A stretch of DNA of 64,000 nucleotides. Source: Falsiroseomonas oleicola. Its GTDB lineage: Bacteria > Pseudomonadota > Alphaproteobacteria > Acetobacterales > Acetobacteraceae. The stretch lies in assembly GCF_019029495.1 (NCBI RefSeq), contig NZ_JAERQM010000003.1, forward strand, positions 62,001-126,000. Reading direction: 5' to 3'. The position numbers and the translations under genes are program-made. Of this stretch, positions 30,608 to 42,605 are shown piece after piece. The notes under the pieces are model-generated. The model saw nothing but the letters and a program-made list of their open reading frames with translations, made no database searches and was not told the DNA's origin. Within the stretch, counting starts at the first letter, position 1; every line of letters begins with the position of its first letter.

Positions 30608-32080
30608 ATGGATAGCCGGGGCCCGGATGCCTCCCCTTCGATGCTCGTGGATCTGCGCAACTGCTATGAGGGATTCGCCGGTATCCCTCAGGAATTGCGG
30701 CTGCTTTTCGCGCATTTCACGGAGATGCCGTTCCGTGCCCTGGCGGGCCTGGCTTCCGGCATCCATCACCGCGCGCCACGCGAGAAGGCGCCGCGCTCTG
30801 CCTACGAAAACGTGATGCAGCAGACGCGGATGATCATCGCCCAGGACAGCCGCCGGCACCCGCTGCCCCTGCTGATGCGCCTGCTGCCGGGGCGGCTGCG
30901 GGACCGGGTGCTGTATCCCTTCTCCGCCCTGGTCACCGCGCACCGGCCGGAGATGCTGGACCGGCCGATCGATCGCGAGATGTTCGAGGACTACCTCTGG
31001 ACCAAGCTGTTCGACAAAACCCTGCCGCCCGACCGCCGCGGCATCATCGGCAAGGCGCAGTTCTTCGCCACAGAGCTGGGGCATGAGAATGCGCGGCATC
31101 TGGCGATGCTGCCAAAACCCTTCGCGAAGAAGCTGGACAGCAAGGGCTGGGACCTGTTTTTCGCCGCCAGCGTCTCGCCCTACCAGGTTCCGGCCAGCAC
31201 CCAGATGGTCGTGCGCTATTACGATGCGCTGCCGCTGACCAGCCCGCACACCATCGGCGATCCCTGGCCGCATGCCACCTCCCACGGCCGGATGATGGCC
31301 CGCAACATCGCCGCCGGCGCCACCTTCGTCTGTGATTCGGAGCCGGTGCGGGAGGATGTGCTGAAACTGTTCCCGGAAGCCGAGCCGCGCATCCTCACCA
31401 TCCCTGCGCTGCTCTCCTCCGACTTCCGGCCGGAGCCGATCTCCTGGCCGATGGTGCAGGAGATCCTGGCGCGGCGTGCGAGCCCCAAGACCGGCGCCAC
31501 AGCCCCGCCGGCGGAAGGCACGCGGCTGGTGATGGCGGTCTCCACGCTGGAGCCGCGCAAGAACTACATGAAGCTGTTCGAGGCCTTCGAGATGGCGCAG
31601 CAGATGAGCCAGGTGCCGATGCGGCTGGTCGTCGTCGCCAATCCCGGCTGGCGCTCGGAGGCGGAGATGGCGGCGCTGAAGGCGCTGGTGAAGCGTGGCG
31701 CGGCGCATCACCTCTCGGCCGTGCCGTTGCCGGAGCTGCGCCGGCTGTATTCCGCGGCGCATTGCGTGGTCAGCCCGAGCCGGGCGGAGGGCTTCGATTA
31801 TTCGGGCGTCGAATCCATGGCCTGCGGCACGCCCGTCATCGCCTCCGACATCCCGGTGCATCGCTGGGTCTATGGCGCGGGTGCGGAATATTTCGACCCC
31901 TACAGCGCGGAAGCCATGGCCGAGCTGATCGCGCAATTTTCCGAATTGCCGGCGCGCGAGGGCTTTCTCGCGCAGCTCGGCGATACCGGCCTGCGCCAGG
32001 CGCGGCTCTACAGCCCGGCAACGCTGATGCCGCGCTGGGAAGAACTGTTGATGCGTCTGGGGCGCGCGAAGCGGCGCTAG
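30608..32080 (+). CDS. Glycosyltransferase family 4 (GT1-type)
   Basis: 490 residues from the ATG at 30608; the frame is open back to 30530, but MDSRGPDASPSMLVDLRNCYEGFAGIPQE fits the family N-terminus best. The acceptor half contains VRYYDALPLTSPHT. The donor half has VMAVSTLEPRKNYMKLFEAFE, the standard beta-alpha opening, then SPSRAEGFDYSGVESMACGTPVIASDIPVHRW with the EGF-x-ES motif. It is divergent from the giant glycan protein with 213 bases between them. The role is transfer of an activated hexose to a surface polysaccharide; donor and acceptor are unknown. Confidence 0.87.
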   Translation: MDSRGPDASPSMLVDLRNCYEGFAGIPQELRLLFAHFTEMPFRALAGLASGIHHRAPREKAPRSAYENVMQQTRMIIAQDSRRHPLPLLMRLLPGRLRDRVLYPFSALVTAHRPEMLDRPIDREMFEDYLWTKLFDKTLPPDRRGIIGKAQFFATELGHENARHLAMLPKPFAKKLDSKGWDLFFAASVSPYQVPASTQMVVRYYDALPLTSPHTIGDPWPHATSHGRMMARNIAAGATFVCDSEPVREDVLKLFPEAEPRILTIPALLSSDFRPEPISWPMVQEILARRASPKTGATAPPAEGTRLVMAVSTLEPRKNYMKLFEAFEMAQQMSQVPMRLVVVANPGWRSEAEMAALKALVKRGAAHHLSAVPLPELRRLYSAAHCVVSPSRAEGFDYSGVESMACGTPVIASDIPVHRWVYGAGAEYFDPYSAEAMAELIAQFSELPAREGFLAQLGDTGLRQARLYSPATLMPRWEELLMRLGRAKRR

Positions 32081-32291
32081 CAGGCTGCGGAAATTCGCTT
32101 CGGGATTGGCGGCCTTGCTGACCTTTTGGCGGCGTGGCCTGTGATGAGGTCCGGGGAGGGCTGACGTCGATCCGCCCCACGCATCCCTCCGCCCCTTCCA
32201 TCCGCCTCATCACCGAATCAGATCGATGCGGCTCTCGGCGTGATTCCAGACTGTCTCTCGCGAGGAGGGGGAGTGCCGTTCTCGAACGACG

Positions 32292-33002
32292 TCACAGCGC
32301 ATCGCCAAACCGATACCCCACGCCCGGCTCCGTGCGGATGAGCGACGCGGCATCCCCCAGCTTCTGGCGCAGCTGCGCGACGTAGACGCGCAGATATTGC
32401 GTGTCCTCCAGATGGGCCGCGCCCCAGACGGTGGCCAGCAGGTGGCGCTGGGTCACGACGCGGCCATCCCCCGCCCGTGCCAGTGCCGCCAGCAACGCCC
32501 ATTCGCGCGGCGTCAGGCGCAACGGGTCATGCCCATCGAGGCGCGCGGTGCGGCGCGCCAGATCGACCTCCAGCGGCCCGAAGCGCCGCACGGTCTCCTG
32601 CTTCGTCCCGGGTGGCGCCACGCGCCGCAGCGCGGCCCGGATGCGGGCCAGCAGCTCGGCCAGGGCAAAGGGCTTTTCCACATAGTCATCGGCGCCGGCA
32701 TCCAGCGCCTGCACCTTCTCCGCCTCACGCGCGCGGGCGGAGACGATGATGACCGGCACGGCGCTGAAGGCGCGCAGCCGGACCAATGCCTCCTGTCCAT
32801 CCATGTCGGGCAGGCCGAGATCCAGCAGGATGAGGTCCGGCGCCTGGGTCGCGGCCAGGCGCAGCGCCTCGGCCGCCGTGTCGGCGCGCAGCACCGCGAG
32901 GCCGGCGGCCTCCAGCGCCGGCTTGAGGAAGCGATGGATCTGCGGCTCGTCATCCACGACGAGAATGCGCCCAGTATCCCGTCCAGTATCCCGCCCGGTC
33001 AT
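32292..33002 (-). CDS. kdpE: KDP operon response regulator
   Basis: 236 residues of OmpR/PhoB type. The receiver domain has VVDDEP, the phospho-acceptor Asp61 in LILLDLGLPDMDG, and Lys in YVEKPF. The C-terminal winged helix has LTPREWALLAALARAGDGRVVTQRHLL and LRVYVAQLRQKLGD. The extreme N-terminus carries a short internal repeat (TGRDTGRDTGR), the product of a 12-bp direct repeat at about 32970-32993. It overlaps kdpD by 4 bases (ATGA). It activates kdpFABC when KdpD signals K+ limitation. Confidence 0.95.
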   Translation of the reverse strand: MTGRDTGRDTGRILVVDDEPQIHRFLKPALEAAGLAVLRADTAAEALRLAATQAPDLILLDLGLPDMDGQEALVRLRAFSAVPVIIVSARAREAEKVQALDAGADDYVEKPFALAELLARIRAALRRVAPPGTKQETVRRFGPLEVDLARRTARLDGHDPLRLTPREWALLAALARAGDGRVVTQRHLLATVWGAAHLEDTQYLRVYVAQLRQKLGDAASLIRTEPGVGYRFGDAL

Positions 33003-35656
33003 GCCGGAAAACGCAGCGTGATGCGCGTGCCGCCGCCCGCGGGGTGAATGGGGCTTTCCGCCGCCATCCGCCCGCCCATGGCCTGCGCCAGGCCGCGGCA
33101 GATGGCGAGGCCCAGCCCGGTCCCGGCGGCCACGCGATCGGTGCGCGTCACCCGGAAGAAGGGGTCGAAGACGCGGTGCAGGTCCTCGGTGGCAATGCCC
33201 ATCCCATCATCCTCCACCGCAATGGCGACCTCGTGCCCGTCCCGCCGCGCCGCGACGCGCACCGGCCCTTCCGAGAACTTCAGCGCGTTGTCCAGGACAT
33301 TGCCCAGGATCTGGTCCAGCAGCGCCGGGTCCAGCCGGGGCTCGGGGAGGCGTTCCGCCACCAGGACGCCGATCTCGCGCCCCGTCGCGCGCCGCGCCCG
33401 CCCCACGGCCACCTCCAGCGCCTCCGCGATGTCCACCGCCTCGCGCCGCGGCGTCACCTGGCCATGCTCGATCCGCACCATGTCGAGGATGTTCGACAGG
33501 TAGCGCGACAGCCGCACCGCTTCCTCCTCTGCCGCCAGCAGAAGGTCGGCGCGGGTCTCCGCGGGCAGCGCGTCACCCGAGGCCCGCAGCGTGCCGAGTG
33601 CGCCGCGGATGGAGGTCAAGGGCGTGCGGAGATCATGGCCGAGGGAGGTCAGCAGCGCCGTGCGCAGTTGCTCGGTCTCGGCGCGGGCGGCGCCGCGGGC
33701 CTCGCGTTCCATCAGCTGCGCGCGTTCGATGGCGACCGCCGCCTGGTCCAGCAGGGCCGTCAGGGCCTTGTCCGTCTCGCCTGCCAGGGGCTCCGCCCGG
33801 TCACCAAGCTTCACGCCCACCAGGCCCACCACGCCACGCGCGGTGCGCATGGGGCGGAACTGCCAGGGGGCCGTGGGCAGGGTGTCCGTGTCGCGGCCCG
33901 CGGGGCGCCCCTGCGCCAGCGCCCAGCGCGCGGCGGCCATCGCCGTCTCGTCCAGTTCCATCGTCACCGGCATGGCGGCCCGCACCACGGGCTCCGGCGC
34001 GGCGCCCGGCAGCAATGGCTCCAGCGGCATCACCACCGCGCTGGGCGCGCCGGCCACCCGCGTGGCTTCCTCCGCCACGGCGGGCAGCAGGTCCGGCAGA
34101 CCGCCCGGCCCGCCCAGGCGACGGCTGAACTCCACCAGCCGGCGCAGCGCCAGCATGCGCGCCCGCGCCGTGCGCACCGAGCGCCCCAGCCGACCCGTCG
34201 TGCCGGCCAGCAGAAGCGCCACCGCAGCGAAGGCGCCGAGGCCCACGAGGTCCGCACCGTCGATGAGCTCCAGCGTGTAGCGTGGCTCCAGGAAGAAGAA
34301 ATTCCAGGCGAGGAAGCCCAGCAAGGCCCCCGCCGCCGCGTGCCACGGCCCCAGCAGCGCCGCCAGCGCCACGACCACGGCGAGAAACACCATGCCCAGC
34401 GTGCGCTCGGGCAACAGCCCCTCCGCGGCATGCCCCAGCGTGACCACCAGGGCGATGGCGCACGGAACCGCCAGCCATCCCAGCCAGGGCGGCAGCGCGC
34501 CCGGGGCGGCGGGCACCGCGCGCCCTTTGCCGGCCGGCCCTGGCACGATGTGCAGCGTGAAGTCGGTGGCGCGCCGCGCGAGCGTTGCCGAAAGCGTCCG
34601 CCCCAGCCAGCGCCGCCAGAAACCCGGCTGCCCCCGCCCGATGACGATGTGCGAGGCGTTGCGCGCCCGCGCCTGGGCCAGGATGGTGGCGGGCAGGTCG
34701 GTCGCCACCACGGTCTCCACCTCGGCGCCCAGCTCCTCGGCCAGGCGCAGCATCGGCGCGGGGTCGGTCGCATCCACCATGCCCGGCCGTTCCACATGCA
34801 GCACCACCAGCGGCGCGCGCAGCGCATCGGCGATGCGGCGGCCCTGGCGCACCACCGTCTCGGCCGAGGCATCGGCGCCGACCAGGGCCAGCACGCGGTC
34901 CCCGGCCGGCCATGGCCCGGCGATGGCATTGGCGCGCATGTAGCCGGTGACGTCGGCATCCACGCGCTCGGCGGTGCGGCGCAGCGCCATCTCGCGCAGG
35001 GCGGCCAGGTTGCCCTCCCGGAAGAAGCCGCGCATGGCGCGCGCCGCCTGGTCGGGCTGGTAGATCTTGCCCTGGCGCATGCGCTCCAGCAGTTCGGCGG
35101 GCGGGATGTCGATGAGCTCCACCGCGTCGGCGCCGGCCAGCACGGCGTCGGGCACCGTCTCCGCCACGCGGACGCCGGCGATGCGCGCCACGGCGTCCGA
35201 CAGGCTTTCCAGGTGCTGGACGTTCATCGTGGTCCAGACCTCGATGCCGGCGTCGCGCAGCTCCTCCACATCCTGCCAGCGCTTGGGGTGGCGGCTGCCG
35301 GGGGCGTTGCTGTGGGCGAGTTCGTCCAGCAGCAGGATCTGCGGGCGGCGGGCCAGCGCGGCGTCGAGGTCGAACTCCGCCAGCACCTGGCCGCGATGGT
35401 CCAGCCGGGCGCGGGGCAGGATGGGCAGGTCGCCGATCTGGGCGATGGTCTCGGCGCGACCATGGGTCTCGATGATGCCGGCCAGCACATCGGCACCGCC
35501 GGCCTGGCGGCGGCGGGCCTCGGCCAGCATTTCGTGCGTCTTGCCCACGCCGGGTGCGGCGCCGAGGAACACCTTGAGGCGCCCGCGCCCCTCCCGCGCG
35601 GCCAGGGCCAGCAGCGCGTCGGGGTCCGGGCGGTCCGGGTCGCGGGGGTTGCTCAT
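32999..35656 (-). CDS. kdpD: KDP sensor histidine kinase
   Basis: 885 residues, full length. The N-terminal KdpD domain has Walker A GAAPGVGKT (32-40) and DELAHSNAPGSRHPKRWQDV. A USP-like domain (about 245-370; LALVGADASAETVVRQ) is followed by a four-helix DUF4118 membrane region (about 400-500), a GAF-like segment, HisKA with His in TSLGHDLRTPLTSIRG and a HATPase (NVLDNALKF, EDDGMGI, AGTGLGLAICRGL). It phosphorylates KdpE in response to low K+ or envelope stress. It is 20 bases downstream of kdpC in the same run, the standard kdpFABCDE order. Confidence 0.97.
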   Translation of the reverse strand: MSNPRDPDRPDPDALLALAAREGRGRLKVFLGAAPGVGKTHEMLAEARRRQAGGADVLAGIIETHGRAETIAQIGDLPILPRARLDHRGQVLAEFDLDAALARRPQILLLDELAHSNAPGSRHPKRWQDVEELRDAGIEVWTTMNVQHLESLSDAVARIAGVRVAETVPDAVLAGADAVELIDIPPAELLERMRQGKIYQPDQAARAMRGFFREGNLAALREMALRRTAERVDADVTGYMRANAIAGPWPAGDRVLALVGADASAETVVRQGRRIADALRAPLVVLHVERPGMVDATDPAPMLRLAEELGAEVETVVATDLPATILAQARARNASHIVIGRGQPGFWRRWLGRTLSATLARRATDFTLHIVPGPAGKGRAVPAAPGALPPWLGWLAVPCAIALVVTLGHAAEGLLPERTLGMVFLAVVVALAALLGPWHAAAGALLGFLAWNFFFLEPRYTLELIDGADLVGLGAFAAVALLLAGTTGRLGRSVRTARARMLALRRLVEFSRRLGGPGGLPDLLPAVAEEATRVAGAPSAVVMPLEPLLPGAAPEPVVRAAMPVTMELDETAMAAARWALAQGRPAGRDTDTLPTAPWQFRPMRTARGVVGLVGVKLGDRAEPLAGETDKALTALLDQAAVAIERAQLMEREARGAARAETEQLRTALLTSLGHDLRTPLTSIRGALGTLRASGDALPAETRADLLLAAEEEAVRLSRYLSNILDMVRIEHGQVTPRREAVDIAEALEVAVGRARRATGREIGVLVAERLPEPRLDPALLDQILGNVLDNALKFSEGPVRVAARRDGHEVAIAVEDDGMGIATEDLHRVFDPFFRVTRTDRVAAGTGLGLAICRGLAQAMGGRMAAESPIHPAGGGTRITLRFPA

Positions 35657-35676
35657 GAAGCCGTTCTAGCGGGCCG

Positions 35677-36204
35677 TCACGGCGCACCCAAGGCGAGGTT
35701 CAGGCGCAGCACGTTCACGCGCGGTTCACCCAGGAAGCCCAGCAGGCGACCTTCCGTGTGGCGGTCCACCAGCGCCTCCACCTGCGCACGCGGCAGGCCG
35801 CGCGCCTCGGCGACCCATGCGGCCTGCCGCGCGGCGTTCGCCGGGCTGACATGCGGGTCGAGGCCGGAGCCCGAGGCCGTGGCGGCATCCGCCGGCACAT
35901 CGCGTTGCCCCTCCGCCCGCGCACGCACCGCCTCCAGCAGCGCGGCGCTGGTGGGGCCGAGGTTGCTGGGTGCGGCGCCCGTGTCGCTGCCGGAGGCGCG
36001 TGGCTGGAACCATGCGGGCCCTTCCATGCGCCGGGCGATGAGGTCGGAGCCGACCACGCGCCCCTCCTGGACGATCAGGCTGCCATTGGCCGCCTGCGGA
36101 AACAGCGCCTGCGCGACGCCGGTGAAGCCCAAGGGCACGATCAGCCCGAGCAGCAGGGTGAAGCCGCCCAGCATCACCAGGGCGGGACGAAGCAGGTTCC
36201 ACAT
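35677..36204 (-). CDS. kdpC: Potassium-transporting ATPase subunit C
   Basis: 175 residues. A single N-terminal membrane helix (LRPALVMLGGFTLLLGLIVPLGFTGVAQALFP) is followed by a periplasmic domain with GSLI, GSDLIARR, WFQPRASGSDTGAAPSNLGPTS and the C-terminal DPHVSPANAARQ and VNVLRLNLAL. KdpC helps couple the KdpA channel to the KdpB ATPase. It starts 3 bases after the kdpB stop and is followed by kdpD. Confidence 0.96.
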   Translation of the reverse strand: MWNLLRPALVMLGGFTLLLGLIVPLGFTGVAQALFPQAANGSLIVQEGRVVGSDLIARRMEGPAWFQPRASGSDTGAAPSNLGPTSAALLEAVRARAEGQRDVPADAATASGSGLDPHVSPANAARQAAWVAEARGLPRAQVEALVDRHTEGRLLGFLGEPRVNVLRLNLALGAP

Positions 36205-36207
36205 GGT

Positions 36208-38241
<2,034 letters not shown>

Positions 38242-38251
38242 GTCAGGTGCC

Positions 38252-39937
38252 TCAGAAGGTCTGGCCGGCCATCAGCGCGAAATGCTCCGCGATGGGTCCG
38301 AGGAAGAGCGCGGGCAGGAATTGCAGCCCGCCCAGGATCAGGATCACGCCGCAGAGCAGCCCGACGAAGAGCGGCCCATGCGTCGGAAAGCTGCCGGCGG
38401 AAGCGGGCGCGCGCGGCTTGCCCGCCAGGCTGCCCGCGATGGCCAGCACCGGCACGATGATGGCGTAGCGGCCGAGCAGCATGGCGATGCCGAGCGTGGT
38501 GTTCATGTAGGGCGTGTCCGCCCCGAAACCCGCGAAGGCCGAGCCGTTGTTCCCCGCGGCCGAGGAATAGGCGTAGAGGATCTCGGACAGCCCATGCGGC
38601 CCGGCATCCTGCACGCTGGCGAGTGCCACAGGCAGCATCGCGGCCACCGCGCTGAAGCCCAGCACACAGACCGGCACCACGAGCACCGCCAGCATGGCGA
38701 GCTTCACCTCGCGTGCCTGGATCTTCTTGCCGAGATATTCGGGCGTGCGCCCCACCATCAGCCCGGCGATGAACACCGCCAGCAGCACGAAGACCAGCAT
38801 GCCATACAGCCCCGAGCCGACGCCGCCGGGCAGCACCTCGCCCAGCTGGATCAGGAACATCGGCACCAGCCCGCCGAGCGGCGTGAAGCTGTCATGCATG
38901 GCGTTCACGCTGCCATTGGAGGCGCCGGTGGTGGCGACCGCCCAGAGCGCGGACAGCGCGATGCCGTGCCGCACCTCCTTGCCCTCCATGTTGCCATCGG
39001 CAGGGTCGAGGCCGGCCAGGATGTGCAGCGGGTTGCCCGCCGCCTCGGCGGCATAGGTGATGGCCGTGCCGGCGACGACGAAGAGCATCATCACCGCGAA
39101 CAGCGCCCAGCCCTGCCGCATGTCGCCCACCATGCGGCCGAAGGTCAGCGTCAGCGCGAAGGGAATGGCGAGGATGGCCCAGAGCTGCAGCAGGTTGGTG
39201 ATGGCCGTTGGATTCTCGAAGGGATGCGCCGCGTTCACGCCGAAGAAGCCGCCGCCATTGGTGCCGAGCTGCTTGATGGCGATCTGGAAGGCGGCGGGGC
39301 CGAGGGGCAGCACCGCGCCGCCGTCGAGGGTGGCGCCGGCCGAGAGCGTCTGCGGCACGCCCTGCGCCACCAGCAGCAGGCCCAGCAGCAAGGCCAGCGG
39401 CAGCAGCAGGTAGAGCGTGATGCGTACCAGGTCCGCCCAGAAGTTCCCCAGCGCCTGCACGCCGCCCGCCGCCAGCGCGCGCGTGAGCGCGAGCGCGAGC
39501 GCGATGCCCGTCGCGGCCGAGAGAAAGTTCTGCACCGCCAGCCCGGCCATCTGCGACAGGTGGGACATGGACGTCTCGCCGCTATAGGCCTGCCAGTTGG
39601 TGTTGGTGACGAAGCTGATGGCGGTGTTGAAGGCGAGCCAGGGCGAGAGGCCGGGCAGGCCCGCCGGATTCAGCGGCAGCCAGGCCTGGGCGCGCAGCAG
39701 CGCATAGAGCAGCAGGAACCCCGCCGCGTTCAGCGCCAGCATGGCCAGCACGTAGCGCTGCCAGCCCATGCCCTGCGCCGGGTCCACGCCGGCCGCGCGG
39801 TACAGCCCGGCCTCGACAGGCCGCAGGAAGCCAAGGCGCCCATCGGCCACAGCCGCCGTGTAGCGGCCCAGCGGCACGGCGGTGGTGACGACGAGGGCGA
39901 GGACGAAGGCGATCTGCGCCCAGCCGATGAGGGTCAT
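38252..39937 (-). CDS. kdpA: Potassium-transporting ATPase subunit A
   Basis: 561 residues from the ATG at 39937 ([15 protein letters not shown]), sharing a base with the kdpF stop (TGATG). There are ten predicted membrane helices and four degenerate SKT-type selectivity loops, for example [31 protein letters not shown] and [19 protein letters not shown]. KdpA is the ion-selective subunit of the Kdp complex. An upstream open extension of ten codons overlaps kdpF and is not used. Confidence 0.97.
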   Translation of the reverse strand: MTLIGWAQIAFVLALVVTTAVPLGRYTAAVADGRLGFLRPVEAGLYRAAGVDPAQGMGWQRYVLAMLALNAAGFLLLYALLRAQAWLPLNPAGLPGLSPWLAFNTAISFVTNTNWQAYSGETSMSHLSQMAGLAVQNFLSAATGIALALALTRALAAGGVQALGNFWADLVRITLYLLLPLALLLGLLLVAQGVPQTLSAGATLDGGAVLPLGPAAFQIAIKQLGTNGGGFFGVNAAHPFENPTAITNLLQLWAILAIPFALTLTFGRMVGDMRQGWALFAVMMLFVVAGTAITYAAEAAGNPLHILAGLDPADGNMEGKEVRHGIALSALWAVATTGASNGSVNAMHDSFTPLGGLVPMFLIQLGEVLPGGVGSGLYGMLVFVLLAVFIAGLMVGRTPEYLGKKIQAREVKLAMLAVLVVPVCVLGFSAVAAMLPVALASVQDAGPHGLSEILYAYSSAAGNNGSAFAGFGADTPYMNTTLGIAMLLGRYAIIVPVLAIAGSLAGKPRAPASAGSFPTHGPLFVGLLCGVILILGGLQFLPALFLGPIAEHFALMAGQTF

Positions 39938-40023
39938 CACAGATCCTCCGGACGCAGCAGCGCCCACAGGAGATAGCCAAGCAGGCCCGCCGCGACGGCG
40001 CTGCCGAGGATGAGGTCCAGCAT
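39937..40023 (-). CDS. kdpF: Potassium-transporting ATPase small subunit F
   Basis: 28-residue peptide, too short for routine ORF lists: one membrane helix ([20 protein letters not shown]) followed by the typical C-terminal RPEDL. Its TGA overlaps the kdpA ATG by one base (TGATG), which indicates translational coupling. KdpF stabilises the KdpABC complex in the membrane. Position, size and the LLRPE ending match kdpF. Confidence 0.9.
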   Translation of the reverse strand: MLDLILGSAVAAGLLGYLLWALLRPEDL

Positions 40024-40030
40024 GGCGGCG

Positions 40031-40114
40031 TCAGACCCTGGCGCAGGCGGCGACGTGGAGTGCCATCAGCGCAAAGGCGCCGAGGCCGAGGGTCAGGAGA
40101 AGAATGTCCAGCAT
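40031..40114 (-). CDS. 27-residue membrane peptide upstream of kdpF
   Basis: ATG at 40114, preceded by a strong GAGGAGC ribosome site. The product reads MLDILLLTLGLGAFALMALH then VAACARV: one hydrophobic helix with a Cys-containing, basic end. It ends 7 bases before kdpF and has the same start pattern (MLD) as KdpF, but it lacks the LLRPE ending. It looks like a second small membrane subunit or regulator of the Kdp system. Similar tiny ORFs are sometimes present at this position in alphaproteobacteria (general recollection, not checked). Confidence 0.6.
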   Translation of the reverse strand: MLDILLLTLGLGAFALMALHVAACARV

Positions 40115-40240
40115 GGGTGCTCCTCGCCGGGCAATGAGGGCCCGACTCGGAGGGATAGTGGTTGCAGGGCGCGTAAGGGCGCGATTGGGAAGCGAGGCGC
40201 TGGCCGTAAGGGGGACGTAAAGGCCGCCGCGGCCTCCGGT

Positions 40241-40906
40241 TCAGGTCACCGCGGCGAACGCCTCGACCTGCCTCGTCGTGCCGGAGATCACCAGCAGGTC
40301 GCCTGCCTCCAGCACGGTCTCGGGCGTTGCGTGCACGAACTCGCGTCCGGGCCGCTTCACGCCAACGACGGTGACGCCGTAGCGCTTGCGCAGGGCGCAT
40401 TCGGCCAGCGTCCTGCCTGCCTCGGTCACCGGTACGCGCGTCTTGCCGATCGCTACCCCGTCATCGAGTTCCATGAAGTCGATCATCTTGCTCGCAACGA
40501 GATGAGCCACGCGCCGGCCCATTTCCGCCTCGGGATAAATGACATGATGCGCACCAGTGCGCTCCAGGATACGGCCGTGCTTCGGGCCGAGCGCTTTGGC
40601 CCAGATATCCGCAATGCCGAGCTCGGTCAGAGCAAGCACCGTGAGAACGCTGGCCTCGATGTCGGTCCCGATCCCAACCACAGCGCGCGGGAAGTCCTGC
40701 ACCCCGAGTCGGCGCAGCGTCTCGCTGTCCGTGGTATCCGCCTGCACGACATGGGTCAGCCGTTGGGCCCAGGATTGTACGATCTCGGCGCTCTCATCGA
40801 TGCCGAGCACCTCGTGGCCGAGTTCGGCCAGGGACTGGGCGACAGCGCCGCCGAAGCGCCCGAGCCCGATAACCACGACGGCGTCGTCGGATGGTTGCCT
40901 AGCCAA
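40241..40906 (-). CDS. ktrA: TrkA/KtrA-type potassium channel regulatory subunit
   Basis: 221 residues: one RCK_N domain (VVVIGLGRFGGAVAQSLAELGHEVLGID, nucleotide-binding GxGxxG; VQADTTDSETLRRLG) and one RCK_C domain (RVPVTEAGRTLAECALRKRYGVTVVGVKRPG). A single RCK unit is the size of KtrA; TrkA proper has two. It gates the membrane partner encoded immediately upstream, with which it overlaps by 8 bases. It is soluble and peripheral to the inner membrane. It lies next to the kdp genes in a potassium block. Confidence 0.88.
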   Translation of the reverse strand: MARQPSDDAVVVIGLGRFGGAVAQSLAELGHEVLGIDESAEIVQSWAQRLTHVVQADTTDSETLRRLGVQDFPRAVVGIGTDIEASVLTVLALTELGIADIWAKALGPKHGRILERTGAHHVIYPEAEMGRRVAHLVASKMIDFMELDDGVAIGKTRVPVTEAGRTLAECALRKRYGVTVVGVKRPGREFVHATPETVLEAGDLLVISGTTRQVEAFAAVT

Positions 40907-42311
40907 CGATGGGGCGCTCCTCTGGATAGCGGAAGGGGGATTGCCGGCCGCGCAGGGCGAGCGCGGTGGCGACCGTGATGGTGCCGACGCGGCCGACGAA
41001 CATCAGCACGATGATGACGAGTTGTCCGACCGGCGGCAGCTGTGCCGTGATCCCGGTGGAGAGGCCGACGGTCGCGAAGGCCGAGACGACCTCGAAGATC
41101 ACGTCGCGCAGATGGAAATCGGTCAGGCTGAGCAGCAGCAGGGTCGCCAGCCCGATGAGGCCCACGGCGAGCAGCACCACGCTCAGTGCCTGGCGTTGGA
41201 CCTCCGGCGGGACGCGTCGGCCGAAGGCGGTGGTGTCCGCCTCCCCACGCGCAACTGACCAGACAACCAGGCCCAGCAGGATGAAGGTGGTCACCTTGAT
41301 GCCACCCGCGGTGCCGGCGCTGCCGCCGCCAATCAGCATCAACGCGTAGCTCACCGCGAGCGTCTCGTCGCGCATCTGCCCTACATCGAGGGCGTTGAAG
41401 CCCGCGGTCCGCAGCATGACCGAGTGGAACATTGCGTTCGTCGCGCTGTCGAACACCGGAAGGCCAGCAAGGGTCGCAGGGTTGGTCCATTCGTAGAGAA
41501 GCACGACGAGGAAGCCAGTCGGAAGCAGGATCGCCGTGCCGAGCAGTGTGAGCTTGGTGTGCAAGGTCCAGCGGGACGGCCGGCGGGGGTCACGCTTCAG
41601 GTCGAACAGGACGGGGAAGCCGATGCCACCGATGATGACCGCGGCGGCGATCAGCCCGAGGATGACTGGATCGCGCGCAAAGCCGACAAGGCTGTCCGAG
41701 AAGGTCGAGAAGCCCGCATTGTTGAACGCCGAGACGGCGTGGAAGAGCCCGTGCCAGGCGGCATCCGTCCAGGGCATGTCGAGTGCGAGGCGCAACCGGA
41801 TCGCGAGGCCCAGGGCAACGGCGGATTCGACCGTGATCGTCGTGAGAAGGACCAGCCTGAGCACGGCCCCGATGTCGCCCAGCGCGAGGCTGCGTGTTTC
41901 CGCCTGCGCCACCAATCGCGTGCCGAGGCTCAGCCGCCGCGCGACGACCATCCCGAGCAGTGTGGCGCCACTCATGATTCCGAAGCCGCCCACCTGAAAC
42001 AGCACCAGGATCACCGTTCGGCCGAACCCCGACCAGTGGGCCGCGGTGTCCACGACGACGAGGCCGGTGACGCAAACGGCCGAGGTGGCCGTGAAAAGCG
42101 CAGCGAGAAATCCGGTCGTGTCCCCGGAGGCGCTGGCCTGAGGCAGCATGAGCAACCCCGTGCCCAGCAGGATAGTCAGCAGGAAGGCTATCGGGACAAG
42201 GCGCGCGGGATGCCCGAGGAGGCGGGTCAATGGACGTCTCGTCTCTGGTGGGGATCGCTGAGAGCCATGGCGGAGAATTGTGTTCGATACGGATACCACG
42301 CATGTGCACAA
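40899..42311 (-). CDS. ktrB: TrkH/KtrB-type potassium transporter
   Basis: Up to 470 residues with four repeated M1-P-M2 units. Selectivity-filter glycines are visible in TSAVCVTGLVVVDTA, SAFNNAGFSTFSDS, LRTAGFNALDVGQM and SAFATVGLSTGITA. The membrane gate loop has GGGSAGTAGGIKV. The length and partner gene fit KtrB (Na+-dependent K+ uptake) rather than the longer TrkH. The true start is uncertain; the first 30-40 residues of the frame are poorly conserved-looking and a TTG at 42230 is an alternative. It overlaps ktrA and is probably cotranscribed with it. Confidence 0.87.
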   Translation of the reverse strand: MCTCVVSVSNTILRHGSQRSPPETRRPLTRLLGHPARLVPIAFLLTILLGTGLLMLPQASASGDTTGFLAALFTATSAVCVTGLVVVDTAAHWSGFGRTVILVLFQVGGFGIMSGATLLGMVVARRLSLGTRLVAQAETRSLALGDIGAVLRLVLLTTITVESAVALGLAIRLRLALDMPWTDAAWHGLFHAVSAFNNAGFSTFSDSLVGFARDPVILGLIAAAVIIGGIGFPVLFDLKRDPRRPSRWTLHTKLTLLGTAILLPTGFLVVLLYEWTNPATLAGLPVFDSATNAMFHSVMLRTAGFNALDVGQMRDETLAVSYALMLIGGGSAGTAGGIKVTTFILLGLVVWSVARGEADTTAFGRRVPPEVQRQALSVVLLAVGLIGLATLLLLSLTDFHLRDVIFEVVSAFATVGLSTGITAQLPPVGQLVIIVLMFVGRVGTITVATALALRGRQSPFRYPEERPIVG

Positions 42312-42605
42312 GGCAGGCGCCTGGATTCAGGCCTTCAGGACCGAATCCGATGCCGTCATACCGAAGGCGATAGGCGGACGGAAGGGTCGTGCCCTGGGTG
42401 GTGCTGGTGCGACCTGGCTGCGCGGGCAGCGAGGCAGGCTGCGGGTGGTTCGCCCCGGTGCGGCCATGGGCGCAATGCTCTTGCGCTCGCCAGGCAGCAG
42501 CAGGCCCGCGCGGCAGCGGCGAAGCGGGCCGACGCGGTCGGCATGGCCGGGAGCCGCGCCAGGCGCCCCGGCACAGGCGGCGAACCGCGATTCACTGCCG
42601 TCGTA

